This document shows, one piece after another, positions 33,680-42,974 of a stretch of 64,000 nt of DNA; within the stretch, counting starts at the first letter, position 1, and every line of letters begins with the position of its first letter. Below the pieces are notes generated by a model. It was not told the origin of the DNA and searched no databases. It saw nothing but the letters and a program-made list of their open reading frames with translations. The translations under genes and the position numbers were made by a program. This stretch comes from an uncultured bacterium (GTDB lineage: Bacteria > Verrucomicrobiota > Kiritimatiellia > RFP12 > UBA1067), in the NCBI GenBank assembly GCA_902770045.1, contig CACXRO010000001.1:1-64000 (forward strand), read 5' to 3'.

Positions 33680-34344
33680 CGTTCTCCTTTCAGTTCCATA
33701 AGCTTCTCCGCCGGATTGGCGGCGCGCATCAGCGCAGTGCCCACGAGAAACGCGTCCGCGCCCGCGGCGGCAAGCCGCTCCACGTCGGCGCGCGTGGCGA
33801 CGCCGCTCTCGGCCACCCTGACCACTCCGTCCGGAATCCTCCCGAGCAGCCGCTCCGCCACCGCGATGTCCACGGAGAGCGTCTCGAGGTCGCGGCTGTT
33901 GACGCCGATGATGTCCGCGCCTGCGGCGACGGCGCGCGCGATCTCCTCCCCGGACCGCGTCTCGACCAGCGCATCCATCCCCAGCTCCCGCGTCCGCGCG
34001 AGGAGCGCGGCGAGCGCGGCGTCGTCCAGGTAGCGCACGATCAGGAGCGCGGCCGCGGCGCCGGCCGCGGCGACCTCCTCGAGCCGTTCCGGCGCGGTGA
34101 TGAAGTCCTTGGCCAGCAGCGGCAGCGAGCTCGCCGACGCGGCGCGGCGCAGGTCGTCGGGCGAACCCTTGAACCTCGCGGCGTCGCAGAGGACGGACAT
34201 CGCCGCGGCTCCGCCGCGCTCGTAGGCGGCGGCGTGCACGGCCGGGTCGGCGCCGGGGGCGATGTCGCCGAGCGACGGCGAAGCGCGCTTGAACTCGGCG
34301 ATGATGCGTATGCCCGGACGGGTCAGCGATTCCTTGAAGCGCAT
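33676..34344 (-). CDS. trpC: indole-3-glycerol-phosphate synthase
   Basis: TrpC (222 aa) closes the indole ring. The barrel shows [11 protein letters not shown] (catalytic Lys), LPLLAKDFI (second Lys), [23 protein letters not shown] and VVRVAESGV, all canonical. It is shorter at the N-terminus than the ~255-residue average, lacking the extra N-terminal helices; the start [11 protein letters not shown] overlaps the trpD stop by 22 nt. It is not fused to trpF, unlike in E. coli. Confidence 0.95.
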   Translation of the reverse strand: MRFKESLTRPGIRIIAEFKRASPSLGDIAPGADPAVHAAAYERGGAAAMSVLCDAARFKGSPDDLRRAASASSLPLLAKDFITAPERLEEVAAAGAAAALLIVRYLDDAALAALLARTRELGMDALVETRSGEEIARAVAAGADIIGVNSRDLETLSVDIAVAERLLGRIPDGVVRVAESGVATRADVERLAAAGADAFLVGTALMRAANPAEKLMELKGER

Positions 34345-35123
34345 TTGAGAAACTCCTCCAGTTTTCCGTTGGCGCGGCCGGAGTCGACCGACTCCGCCGC
34401 CTTCAAGAATCCCTCCTCGAGCGTTGGCGCGAGGTCTGCCGCGACAATCGCCGCGGCGGCGTTGAGCAGCACCGCGTCGCGCCGGGCGTCGCGGATCTCG
34501 CCGGCGAGGACCGCGCGAAGCGCGCGGGCGTTGTCCGCCGCGTCGCCGCCGGCCAGCTCGGACGCCGCCGCAGGCGCGGTCCGCCGGGCGATCTTCGGCC
34601 CGTCGACAAGGCTGGTCACGACCTCGCCGTCCTTCAGTTCCGCGACGAGCGTGAAGCCGCAGGGCGAAATCTCGTCCATCCCGTCCACCCCGGAGAACAC
34701 CAGCGCGCGGACTGCACCGAGGTCGCGCAGGGCGCGGGCGACGAGCGGCACCAGCTTCGGGTCGTAGACGCCGATTGCGTGGCGCACCACTCCGGCCGGA
34801 TTGGTAATCGGCCCGAGCAGGTTGAAGATGGTCTTGAAGCCGAGCTGGCGGCGCACGTTCGCCGCGTAGCGCATGCCGGAATGGTAGCGCTGGGCGAAGA
34901 GGAACGCCACCCCGGTGCGCATGAAGCAGTCCCGCACCCGGTCTGGCGGCAGCGAAAGGTCGACCCCCAGCTCCCTGAGGACATCCGCCGCGCCGCACTT
35001 CGAGGTGGCGGCGACGTTGCCGTGCTTGGCTATCCTCGCGCCCGCGCCGGCGGCGACGAACGCCGCGGTGGTGGAGATGTTGATGGTGGGGAAGCCGTCC
35101 CCGCCGGTGCCGACCAGGTCCAC
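34323..35123 (-). pseudogene. trpD: anthranilate phosphoribosyltransferase, main part, out of frame with its N-terminus
   Basis: TrpD joins anthranilate to PRPP. This segment (266 codons from a GTG) starts at VDLVGTGGDG, the PRPP loop, and continues through NISTTAAFVAAGAGARIAKHG, GVAFLFAQRYH, TIFNLLGPITNPAG and later family blocks to a normal end. The N-terminal helical domain is instead encoded in the frame of the preceding trpG gene (35125-35260), and about 20 residues expected between them are absent. The junction has a duplicated CTCGCCGGCGCCG-like word. It is either a real deletion/frameshift or an assembly collapse. Confidence 0.8.
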
Positions 35124-35124
35124 C

Positions 35125-35828
<704 letters not shown>

Positions 35829-35832
<4 letters not shown>

Positions 35833-37148
35833 GCGATCTCCTTTGCGAACTTGGCCGCGGCGAAGATCGCCGCCGACTTCCCCAGGGTCTCGCGGTACTC
35901 GGACTCGGGGACTGAGTCCGCCACTATTCCCGCGCCCGCGCGCATGGTGAGCGTGCCGCCCTCCAGCACCATGGTGCGGATGACGATCGCGAAGTCCATG
36001 TCGCCGGTGTTGCTGAAGTAGCCGGCCGCGCCGCCGTAGACGCCGCGCGGCGACTTCTCGATCTCCGCGAGAAGCTCCATCGCCCGGATCTTCGGCGCGC
36101 CGGTGAGCGTGCCGGCCGGGAAGGCGGAGCGGAACAGCCCCGCCGCGTCGGCCTTGGCCGGGTCGAGCTCGCCGAAGACGTTGCTCACGAGGTGCATCAC
36201 GTGGGAGTAGCGCTCGACGTGCGCGAGCCCCTCCACCCGCACCGTGCCGGTGCGGCAGACGCGCCCGAGGTCGTTCCGCGCGAGGTCCACCAGCATCATG
36301 TGCTCGGCGCGCTCCTTGGGGTCGGACACCAGCTCCGCCTCCAGGTCGGCGTCCTCCATCGCAGTCGCGCCGCGGCGCCGCGTGCCGGCGATCGGCGCGA
36401 TCGACGCCACCCCGCCCTCGAGCCGCACCAGCTCCTCCGGCGACGAGCCGATGAGCGTCTTCGCGCCGACGCGCAGGAAGAAGTTGTAGGGCGATGGGTT
36501 CACCAGCCGCAGCGCGCGGTAGAACGCGAGCGCCGGGATGTCGGTCTCGGCGGTGAACTTCTGCGAGGGGACGATCTGCACCACTTCGCCCGCCCTTATC
36601 GCCTCCTTGCACTTCGCCACCATCCCGCAGAACTCGGCCTCGGTCATCTCGGGACGGAACTCCGTCAGCCTTCCGCCCTTCCCGCCGCCGCGCCGCGAGA
36701 CGCACCGCTCGATCGACTCCGCGGAGAGCAGGCGCTCGTTGAGGACGTCGATCTCGGCCATCGCCTCGTCGTAGCCGCCGGGGCCAGCCACCTTGGCGAT
36801 TGTCACCGTCGAGCGCACCGAGTCGAACACCGCGAACGCGTCCACCTCCATGAACGCCTCGGACGGCGTGCCCTCCTCGTGCCGCCGCGGGACGCGCGGC
36901 TCGAAGTCCGACACCGCCTCGTAGGAAAAATACCCCACGCGCCCGCCCTGGAAGGACGGCAGCTCGTCCGCCGCGGCGAACGGTGCCGACGGGTTCGCCA
37001 CGCCGCCGCCGAGGCCGAGGTAGGAATACCGGCCCTTGCGGTCGCCGTTGTAGACGCTTTCCAGCAGGAACACGTCGTCCTCTCCGTCCGCCACCCGCGA
37101 CAGCACCGACACCGGCGTCTCGCGGTCGGCGAGGAACTCGCGGTACAC
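35829..37148 (-). CDS. trpE: anthranilate synthase component I
   Basis: TrpE (439 aa) makes anthranilate from chorismate and ammonia. VFLLESVYNG contains the LLES feedback tryptophan-binding motif, so the enzyme is probably inhibited by Trp. The C-terminal chorismate-binding domain shows LLGSSPE-type SSPEELVRLEG, APIAGTRRRG, DLARNDLGRV, FPAGTLTGAPK and GGAAGYFSNTGDMDFAI. Start is a GTG at 37148; no ATG/GTG/TTG lies in frame between it and an upstream stop. It lies 93 nt after the trpL stop, behind paired hairpins. Confidence 0.94.
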
Positions 37149-37185
37149 CGGGGTCCTCGCCCCGTTCGCGGTCCTTCGCTCGAAG

Positions 37186-37262
37186 GCCTCGCTCCTTTAC
37201 GAAGCGAGGCTGCCAGGATCAATCACAGACTACGTGACCCGTCACCACGCTTCGTAAGCGAG
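37186..37262 (-). promoter_or_regulatory. trp leader alternative hairpins (attenuator-like)
   Basis: Hairpin A pairs GCCTCGCT (37210-37203) with AGCGAGGC (37193-37186), a perfect 8-bp stem with a 9-nt loop. The end of the leader-peptide gene (TTACGAAGCG, 37257-37248) is the exact complement of CGCTTCGTAA (37206-37197) inside hairpin A, so the two structures exclude each other. The competing arm overlaps the last codons of trpL, including its last Trp. No U-run follows hairpin A, so control could be Rho-dependent or translational. Confidence 0.7.
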
Positions 37263-37301
37263 GTGCCAGCGCCAGAAGAAGTTGAAAATCCTATTGTCCA
37301 T
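37242..37301 (-). CDS. trpL: trp operon leader peptide
   Basis: A 19-codon reading frame, MDNRIFNFFWRWHLAYEAW, ends in TGA 93 nt before trpE. It holds three Trp codons (positions 10, 12 and 19) plus three Phe codons. Trp is otherwise rare, and the position between a promoter and trpE is that of a classic attenuation leader peptide. There is no Shine-Dalgarno sequence; the ATG is 10 nt after the -10 hexamer. The Phe codons may matter because the operon ends in pheA. Ribosome stalling on Trp codons would shift the hairpins described at 37186-37262. Confidence 0.8.
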   Translation of the reverse strand: MDNRIFNFFWRWHLAYEAW

Positions 37302-37311
37302 GACGGTGCGT

Positions 37312-37320
37312 ATTTTACCA
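37312..37320 (-). promoter_or_regulatory. extended -10 promoter of the trp operon
   Basis: Minus strand TGTGGTAAAAT with TAAAAT at 37317-37312 and a TGG extension. No good -35 hexamer is seen at 17 bp (CAGAAG), fitting an extended -10 class. Confidence 0.65.
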
Positions 37321-37332
37321 CAAACGCCTCCG

Positions 37333-37376
37333 CGCTTCTGTAACCGGAAGATACAGAAGCGGAAAATTTTTCCGCA
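37333..37376 (-). terminator. hairpins after the LamG-like gene
   Basis: CGCTTCTGTA and TACAGAAGCG (37333-37361) form a 10-bp stem, and GCGGAAAA/TTTTCCGC (37360-37376) a second palindrome. They lie between the LamG-like stop at 37402 and the trp promoter, and probably end the upstream transcript. Confidence 0.5.
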
Positions 37377-37401
37377 AGGCCGCGCAAAATGCCGCGATCG
37401 G

Positions 37402-39315
37402 CTATATGAGGCGGATTACGGTGCCGGTTCCGTCCGAGCCGCTGTGCGGATCGGAGACGCTGAGGACATTGAGATTAGGATATAGGATTTCGAAGTCGTC
37501 GCCGCCCTCGGCGCTGTTGGGATAGAACCTGCCGCCCTCAAGGATGTTGCGGAAGCCGCAGCGCCCGTCCTCGATTGCCGGCTTGAGATGCAGGACCAGC
37601 GAGGTCTCGTCCGCATAGTCCGACCAGATCTTCACCTCGGCAAAGGCAACGCGCGAGGTATAGGTGATGGTACCGGAAGTGTTCATTGCGAAGAACGTCA
37701 GCGGTGCGCCGGCAACAGTCAACCGTTTGGTAGTAGTGTCAAACGAGTCGGTTGTGCTATCATAGACGAACTGGCCGTCGCGCATTGCGACTGTGTGTAG
37801 GGTATTGCCGGCTGAGATTCCGCTTTTTACCACGTAAGTCACCTTCCCTCCGAAATCGACTCTGAGTTGGCTGCTAGGCCACGAGCTCTCCTTGTGGAGT
37901 ATCATGCCAAAGGACTGGGAGCTTGAACTTTCGCGGCCAGTCCACAGGGCCGCCACTTCTGACATAGTGTCAATGAATGCAACCCTTGCCTCGACCATCG
38001 TATTGCTGGTTGCCGTATAGTCCGTCACGATGTACTGCGTCCCCGATGACTTGAGCAACTTGTCGGCAAGAGAGTCCGAATTCCCAATGGTGAAGAACCG
38101 GGCGCAGGCAACCGATTTGCTCCACGCAAAGGGAAGCACAGCCGAGAAGGAGGTTTCGTCGTTGGCGACTGTGCCCAGGACCGAACAGCTGTCCCAGTGG
38201 GCGGGGTTGGCACCGCCGTCCGCCGCGCCATACGCGACTACCACCTGGTTCGACGCGAATCCAGTAGTTAGCGCAAGCCTGGCCTCCAGCGCGCCATTGC
38301 GCGACACGATGGACGACGAAAGGATCTGCTTGTCCGCCGTCAGCGCCTCCGTAACCGATGCAACGGTCAAATCGCCGACCGTCGGCGACACGACATCGGC
38401 CTCGTTGTAGGTGAATGTTCCAACAGGCGACAAAAAGCTCCCGTCCACGCGGTTGTAAAGCGTCACCGTGTCGTCGTTCTTGACACAGGGGATAAGGTCG
38501 TAGATAAGCGAGGCGGCATCCGTCCGATTTGTCCACACGCGGAAGCTATAGAGGGTCATCTTTCCTCGGCTCAGCGAGGTAGGTGATCCGTCGGAGTTGA
38601 CGGCGAAAAGCCCCATCGGACAGGGCGACGTGAAGGCGTCTTTGCTGACATTTACCGTGTCAGATCCGCCATCCCAGACAAGGGGTACGTTTTGGTTTGT
38701 CTGGTCAATCTGATATCGCCGCTTGTCTGTACCGGTGTAGGTCGCTATTCCGCCTGCCATGTCAAAGCGAAGAGTGGTGCCACCTTGGCACAGGCAGAGG
38801 AAGGCACTGTTGTAGGCCGCTTTTCTGGCGCCCCAGAATCCTACGGTACTGCCAAGGGTAAAGCTAACATCAGCCACAACGCGCCAATCCTGGTTGGGGC
38901 ATTTGTCCCCGAGGATAAAGTACTGCGAGCCGGTTGACTTGAGGAAGGCAAGCTGCTTCTTGAAAGGAGCTTCAACCGAGGCCAGCATAAAGCGATAGAA
39001 TGCGTCGCGGGGGCTGCTCACAGGATAGTTGAAGATCTCTTCACTTTCGCTCGCCGGGACGGTGGCCACGGAATCGATGGTATCCCAGGCGTTCATGTCC
39101 GGGCCTTGGTCAACGGCGCCGCGCACGGCGTAGAGGGAAATTTCGTCCGCGCCCGCCGACACGGCCAAGTCCACCGAGGTCACTACGCCGCCCTCCGAGT
39201 TAACGGCGGCGATCCGCACCGTGCGCGAAGGACCCTGCGCAAGCGTTTCGCACGGCAGCGCCGCCACCGCGATCAGCAGACACGCCAAAACCGATCCTGG
39301 AATTTTCCTGTTCAT
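37402..39315 (-). CDS. secreted protein with two LamG/concanavalin-like repeats
   Basis: A 637-residue secreted protein with a signal peptide (MNRKIPGSVLACLLIAVAA...ETLAQ). Two homologous modules are visible: one from LAFLKSTGSQYFILGD (~132) and one from KLLKSSGTQYIVTDY (~420). Each is a jelly-roll of the LamG/concanavalin type ending in a Leu-Pro/Lys-Pro and gene-specific description line (YDLIPCVKNDD; LHLKPAIEDG). Similar proteins are common in secreted sets of PVC-group bacteria and probably bind carbohydrate or surfaces. ATG 39315 is preceded by AAAGGAG; an in-frame ATG at 39333 would be leaderless but lacks a signal-peptide-like N-terminus. Confidence 0.7.
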   Translation of the reverse strand: MNRKIPGSVLACLLIAVAALPCETLAQGPSRTVRIAAVNSEGGVVTSVDLAVSAGADEISLYAVRGAVDQGPDMNAWDTIDSVATVPASESEEIFNYPVSSPRDAFYRFMLASVEAPFKKQLAFLKSTGSQYFILGDKCPNQDWRVVADVSFTLGSTVGFWGARKAAYNSAFLCLCQGGTTLRFDMAGGIATYTGTDKRRYQIDQTNQNVPLVWDGGSDTVNVSKDAFTSPCPMGLFAVNSDGSPTSLSRGKMTLYSFRVWTNRTDAASLIYDLIPCVKNDDTVTLYNRVDGSFLSPVGTFTYNEADVVSPTVGDLTVASVTEALTADKQILSSSIVSRNGALEARLALTTGFASNQVVVAYGAADGGANPAHWDSCSVLGTVANDETSFSAVLPFAWSKSVACARFFTIGNSDSLADKLLKSSGTQYIVTDYTATSNTMVEARVAFIDTMSEVAALWTGRESSSSQSFGMILHKESSWPSSQLRVDFGGKVTYVVKSGISAGNTLHTVAMRDGQFVYDSTTDSFDTTTKRLTVAGAPLTFFAMNTSGTITYTSRVAFAEVKIWSDYADETSLVLHLKPAIEDGRCGFRNILEGGRFYPNSAEGGDDFEILYPNLNVLSVSDPHSGSDGTGTVIRLI

Positions 39316-39341
39316 CGCCGTCACTCCTTTCATTGGCGCTA

Positions 39342-39353
39342 ATTATACAATAT
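39342..39353 (-). promoter_or_regulatory. -10 promoter of the LamG-like gene
   Basis: Minus strand ATATTGTATAAT, TATAAT at 39347-39342, with a short leader carrying AAAGGAG. Confidence 0.65.
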
Positions 39354-39401
39354 TCGCGCCAATAGTAGAAGACCTATATATAGCGGTTTTTTGCGCCGTC
39401 A

Positions 39402-39443
39402 TCAGCGCATCGTGGATTCGCGGACGACGTCTACATCCGCGTC
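39402..39443 (-). pseudogene. C-terminal remnant of a LacI/GntR-type regulator
   Basis: The frame ends DVDVVRESTMR-stop. The intact regulator at 44228-45346 ends AADLVVRESTAR-stop, and the two DNAs share a 19-nt identical word (CGTGGATTCGCGGACGACG). Upstream sequence no longer resembles a regulator. It is best read as the decayed end of a paralogous regulator gene. Confidence 0.6.
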
Positions 39444-39545
39444 TGCCGCGCAAACCGCCGCGTACGGGCCACCGCCCCCACTCCATAAGGGCAGCGTGCG
39501 CGTCCATACCGGCCATCGCCCCTGCCCCGCCTGACCAGCGTCCCA

Positions 39546-39628
39546 ATTTGCCGCCTTTTCTCGGAGTTTTGCCGCCAAATTCCGACACAACGGCGGCAAA
39601 TCACGAGATAATGGCGGCAAATTGCCGC
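39546..39628. repeat. REP/BIME-like palindrome cluster beside the RAYT gene
   Basis: Two copies of (A/T)TTTGCCGCC at 39546-39555 and 39567-39576 face two copies of GGCGGCAAAT at 39592-39601 and 39613-39622. The last runs into a GCGGCAA-TTGCCGC palindrome. Opposed, evenly spaced arms of this kind resemble bacterial interspersed mosaic elements built from REP units. 39444-39545 holds nothing else I can support. Confidence 0.55.
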
Positions 39629-39633
39629 TTGCG

Positions 39634-39699
39634 CTACTTCACCCTCACGCGCAGGAAGAACGAGGGCGGCGCGCCGTCGGGCGTAACCGCCACCTTGGC
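39634..39699 (-). pseudogene. decayed C-terminal end of a secreted-protein gene, copy 1
   Basis: A 21-codon fragment between two stops reads ...VTPDGAPPSFFLRVRVK-stop. A near copy lies at 40860-40916. About 47 of 50 bases are shared. The peptide looks like the conserved C-terminal strand of a larger secreted beta-rich protein. The two copies flank the RAYT gene in the same orientation. Confidence 0.5.
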
Positions 39700-39802
39700 C
39701 TAGCTCGCCGTTCGCTTTCTTCTGACCAATTGCGCCATGAATGGCGCAATCTCACACCGCGCAACCTATTTACGTCGATTCGGGAGTCCAGAATCCGGCG
39801 AT

Positions 39803-40708
39803 TCATCGTCGGATCGCCCCCCTAGCAATCAGCCGCGCCCAATCGTTGTTTAGATGGCAGTTGTCGTAGTTAATCGGTGTTGACGGCACCGACTCCGGGA
39901 AGCCCGACAAAACAAGCGTTTTGCTCTCTGCCAAGCGTTTGACGGCTACGCCATGAGGCTTATACCCCTTGAGACCATAAGGCAGCAGGCAGATCACCTT
40001 TGCTCCGCCAATCTCCAACACACCCTTTGCGACTTCTTTCTCTCCTGGCGAAATAAAGCCGCCAATCAAGGTCGCTCCGCCCTGCGCCAGCTCAAGATAG
40101 CGCGACACCTCGGCCGCGCGCTCTTCTTCGGTGATTCGCCGATGAACGACCACCGGCTCAAGCCAAGGCGCGTCAAGAAGCGACCTGTCGCCGATGGCCG
40201 TCCAGGAAATGCCGCGGGGCAGGCGCGAATGTCGAAGCGCAAAGTGCTTGCGGAAGAAGTCGGGGTGGTCGCGCTTCCATTGCCAGCGAATCGGATTCGA
40301 TTTAACATACTGCGTATAACGGTCAAGCTCATCGCCGGAGAAGGAAATGAAGTCGTGAAAATTCCCCTCAAAGAGGCCGAGCGTTCTGTCCCCCGCAAGA
40401 TCGCGCACAGCTTTTGTTGCCCGCGCCTTGAAGCGCCTGATATGCCATCCAAGCGGATGCGTGCTCCGGCGGCGAAAGACGATTATGGCATGAAAGTGAT
40501 CTGGCATAATCGCGCAGACGCGCAGGTCGATCTCCGGCGAATCTGTGCTCATCTGAAGATACGCCTTCAAGACAATCTCCCCGAACGGCAGAAGTTCGAC
40601 ATTCCCACCGACAATGCGCGAGAGGCAGTTCCGCCTCGGAGCGGTGTTGATCGTTACGAAGTAATATCCTTCGTGATAATCATGTCCCGTCATCCGCGCA
40701 TAATGCAT
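39803..40708 (-). CDS. REP-associated tyrosine transposase (RAYT) with DprA/SLOG-like C-terminal domain
   Basis: A 301-residue protein. Residues ~1-170 are a Y1-type transposase of the RAYT/IS200-like family: YYFVTINTAPRRN, the HUH motif in CAIMPDHFHAIIVF, and the catalytic Tyr in LDRYTQYVKSNP. Residues ~200-301 are an added domain, GGATLIGGFISPGEKEVAKG, then GAKVICLLPYGLKG and LAESKTLVLSGFPE, whose glycine loop and strand order recall the Rossmann-like DprA/SLOG fold. AAAGGAATTGCT precedes the ATG. RAYTs mobilise REP palindromes, and such repeats lie immediately downstream. Confidence 0.75.
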   Translation of the reverse strand: MHYARMTGHDYHEGYYFVTINTAPRRNCLSRIVGGNVELLPFGEIVLKAYLQMSTDSPEIDLRVCAIMPDHFHAIIVFRRRSTHPLGWHIRRFKARATKAVRDLAGDRTLGLFEGNFHDFISFSGDELDRYTQYVKSNPIRWQWKRDHPDFFRKHFALRHSRLPRGISWTAIGDRSLLDAPWLEPVVVHRRITEEERAAEVSRYLELAQGGATLIGGFISPGEKEVAKGVLEIGGAKVICLLPYGLKGYKPHGVAVKRLAESKTLVLSGFPESVPSTPINYDNCHLNNDWARLIARGAIRR

Positions 40709-40747
40709 AGCAATTCCTTTTGCTGTTGAGTACGTCTTGATTGAAGT

Positions 40748-40758
40748 ATTATATCATA
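40748..40758 (-). promoter_or_regulatory. promoter of the RAYT gene
   Basis: Minus strand TATGATATAAT with TATAAT at 40753-40748, and a leader of about 40 nt with AAAGGA. Confidence 0.6.
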
Positions 40759-40859
40759 TTCCCAATATGCGCCACACAGCGGCAGAAAACCGCCGAGCCC
40801 ACAACGAGCGCGGCGGATTCAGGTTTGGCGCGTGTTCCGCAACTACGTGCGATTCGCCG

Positions 40860-40916
40860 CTACTTCACCCTCATGCGCAGGAAGAACGAGGTCGGTGCGC
40901 CGTCGGGCGCTAGGCG
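40860..40916 (-). pseudogene. decayed C-terminal end of a secreted-protein gene, copy 2
   Basis: An 18-codon fragment reads RLAPDGAPTSFFLRMRVK-stop, framed by a stop upstream. It is a near copy of 39634-39699. The rest of 40759-41049 holds no gene that I can support. Confidence 0.5.
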
Positions 40917-41049
40917 CTATATCATCGACCGCCAATCGCTTGGAGCATAGACAAAGCGTCGTACCTCCATGACTTTCCCGATTACGATCCCTCTCGACAC
41001 TCGCAACAATCAGTTAATCAAGAAGTTTTTAGATTTCATCCGCATCCTA

Positions 41050-41646
41050 CTACACATCTATGCTTTCAGAAGATGACGATTCAGCTTCTGCCACGCAGTC
41101 AATCATCTTTATGGGCTTCCCTTTCAGCAATGCGCCGCTGGCGACCCCTTTTATGGACGCTTTCAAGAAAAGGAGCGTCGCTTGACCTCCCAAGCACAAA
41201 ACGTCATCGAGAGGGGTTGGCAGATTGATTGGAAGAATCTCATAAAGGAAAACCATTCCAATAATCCATAATGGTGTTTCGTCAAGCCGATTTGAACGAA
41301 ACATTATCAATGCCAATGAAAACAGCAGCCCCGATCCTATGCATGTAACTGGCGAAAAGAAATCAACCACGAACAAGCGAACTGGCGCAAAAATGATTCC
41401 ACAGAATAGACTGATTGGAATCGGGAGGATGCAATCTAACGCCGTCACCGTGCCTCGTTTTTCGGACGTCCCTATGGCCACAGCACCGCAAAGCGCCACG
41501 ATGAATCCAAGAATCCCCCATATGATTCCAGTCCAGATTCCGCTCCCCAGCCAGATGCCGATTGCGATTGCGACAGCTGGTGATGTGACAAACAGGCAAA
41601 CGCCCCGCAGCACATTGATGTTCGTTTTGTTTCGTTGCATAATCAT
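41050..41646 (-). CDS. multi-span membrane protein, unknown
   Basis: A 198-residue membrane protein with about five predicted helices (e.g. VCLFVTSPAVAIAIGIWLG; PIPISLFCGIIFAPVRLFVV). I do not recognise a family. The frame extends to a TTG at 41667, but ATG 41646 has AGGGA just upstream. Its AT-rich composition contrasts with the flanking chromosome. It is the last of five small genes transcribed together from 43486. Confidence 0.55.
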   Translation of the reverse strand: MIMQRNKTNINVLRGVCLFVTSPAVAIAIGIWLGSGIWTGIIWGILGFIVALCGAVAIGTSEKRGTVTALDCILPIPISLFCGIIFAPVRLFVVDFFSPVTCIGSGLLFSLALIMFRSNRLDETPLWIIGMVFLYEILPINLPTPLDDVLCLGGQATLLFLKASIKGVASGALLKGKPIKMIDCVAEAESSSSESIDV

Positions 41647-41688
41647 CGCTTCCCTATAGTCCGACAAACGAAGGACATCGTTGTTAAG

Positions 41689-42132
41689 TTACGACATCGT
41701 ATCCCAAAGTGTTCCGACATTTTTGAAGAAAGAATACACTGAATAACCATACCAGGCAAGCAAAGGCCATTCAAATAACGACGGCGCACCCCAATGAGCG
41801 ACACAAGCAGTACTTTCAGGCGTCAAATAGTATCCAAAATAACAGATGAGCGCTGTTATCCCCATTGAACCCAAATGACCGAACAAAAATGCCATTCCAC
41901 CAGGAGCACGAACTATTCGTATTAAACCGTAGCGTAGTTGATCTGTATTGCATCTAAACAATTTCCCCAAACTAACGATGGTCAATAACGGCCCAAATGT
42001 CGCCATCCAAACAGACAGAGCCATAAAGGCAGTCCAAATGCAAAAGAACAGAAATGCCCCCATCCCAGAGTGGCCGCCCCATCCGCCTGTCCACCGTATG
42101 AAGATGTATGAATAGAAGATAATTTTAATCAT
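41689..42132 (-). CDS. membrane protein, unknown
   Basis: A 147-residue protein with about four predicted membrane helices (MGAFLFFCIWTAFMALSVWM; GHLGSMGITALICYFGYYL). ATG 42132 has an excellent Shine-Dalgarno sequence (GGAGGTG) and lies 14 nt after the zinc-ribbon gene stop, so the longer frame from 42204 is rejected. No family recognised. AT-rich, part of the accessory cluster. Confidence 0.6.
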   Translation of the reverse strand: MIKIIFYSYIFIRWTGGWGGHSGMGAFLFFCIWTAFMALSVWMATFGPLLTIVSLGKLFRCNTDQLRYGLIRIVRAPGGMAFLFGHLGSMGITALICYFGYYLTPESTACVAHWGAPSLFEWPLLAWYGYSVYSFFKNVGTLWDTMS

Positions 42133-42146
42133 GGTATCACCTCCAA

Positions 42147-42956
42147 TCACAGCTTTGTTCCACAATTCCTGCAGAATTTCCCTGCAGATGCTTTCGCGCC
42201 ACATTCAGGACAAAACCTTGGATATCCAAACTCAGATGAGGTCTCCGATGAATCTTGCTTTGCCATTGCATCTTCATTTTCAGTATCCGCCTTTTCTTCG
42301 CCATCCATAAAAGTATCACTCTCTGCATCCTCTTTTCCAACATAGTCAGACGCATCCACATCGTTCAATTCGCCAGATTCCCGCTGTCGTGTAAACATAT
42401 TTTTTGCTTCTTTTAGGAGGCTCCTTATATTTTCACCTGCCACCACCTCTTTCATCGTCGCCTTCATTTCCTCTACCGAAAGCGATTCAAAAGAAACATG
42501 CTTTACCGCAAGCAGGGTTAAAAGCTTTAGATAGACAATTCCAGAAACCCATGTCAGCGCAAATACCATGGCTCCATTAATTCCAGCTGCCGCCACACTT
42601 CCTAAACCCGGCACCAACGATGCAAGTGTCGAACCGACAAAGGTTGTAGCCATGTATGCAGCCAAATTGGTACATAACGCACTCGCGACGGTCTTAAGAA
42701 TATTTTTTCCGATGGGGACCCCCAACTTGCTATTTATACGCCCATACATTGTCCATACAAAGCCAGCTGCCGTTGCAACGGCCAGCGTCGATCCTACACC
42801 TGGTGCCCACCCTGCGGCAAGGCCCGCCACCCCAGCTCCTTTCGCATGGAATTTTACAACATCGGCTATTTCGGTAGGCAGTGTTTTGTCAGCAACTTTG
42901 TCCAGCGCTTTGACAAGAAGTTTCGCAGAGCGCAAAACTATGTCTGCTTCATTCAT
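42147..42956 (-). CDS. DUF697-like membrane protein with C-terminal zinc ribbon
   Basis: A 269-residue protein. Residues ~1-150 have glycine-rich amphipathic and membrane helices (GVAGLAAGWAPGVGSTLAVA; LVPGLGSVAAAGINGAMVFA) like DUF697 proteins, which partner GTPases. A charged linker follows, then a zinc ribbon CPECGAKASAGKFCRNCGTK (C-x2-C...C-x2-C) at the very end. The partner is unknown. It follows a cysteine-rich small protein in the same orientation. Confidence 0.65.
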   Translation of the reverse strand: MNEADIVLRSAKLLVKALDKVADKTLPTEIADVVKFHAKGAGVAGLAAGWAPGVGSTLAVATAAGFVWTMYGRINSKLGVPIGKNILKTVASALCTNLAAYMATTFVGSTLASLVPGLGSVAAAGINGAMVFALTWVSGIVYLKLLTLLAVKHVSFESLSVEEMKATMKEVVAGENIRSLLKEAKNMFTRQRESGELNDVDASDYVGKEDAESDTFMDGEEKADTENEDAMAKQDSSETSSEFGYPRFCPECGAKASAGKFCRNCGTKL

Positions 42957-42974
42957 AACAATGACTCCTTTCTT

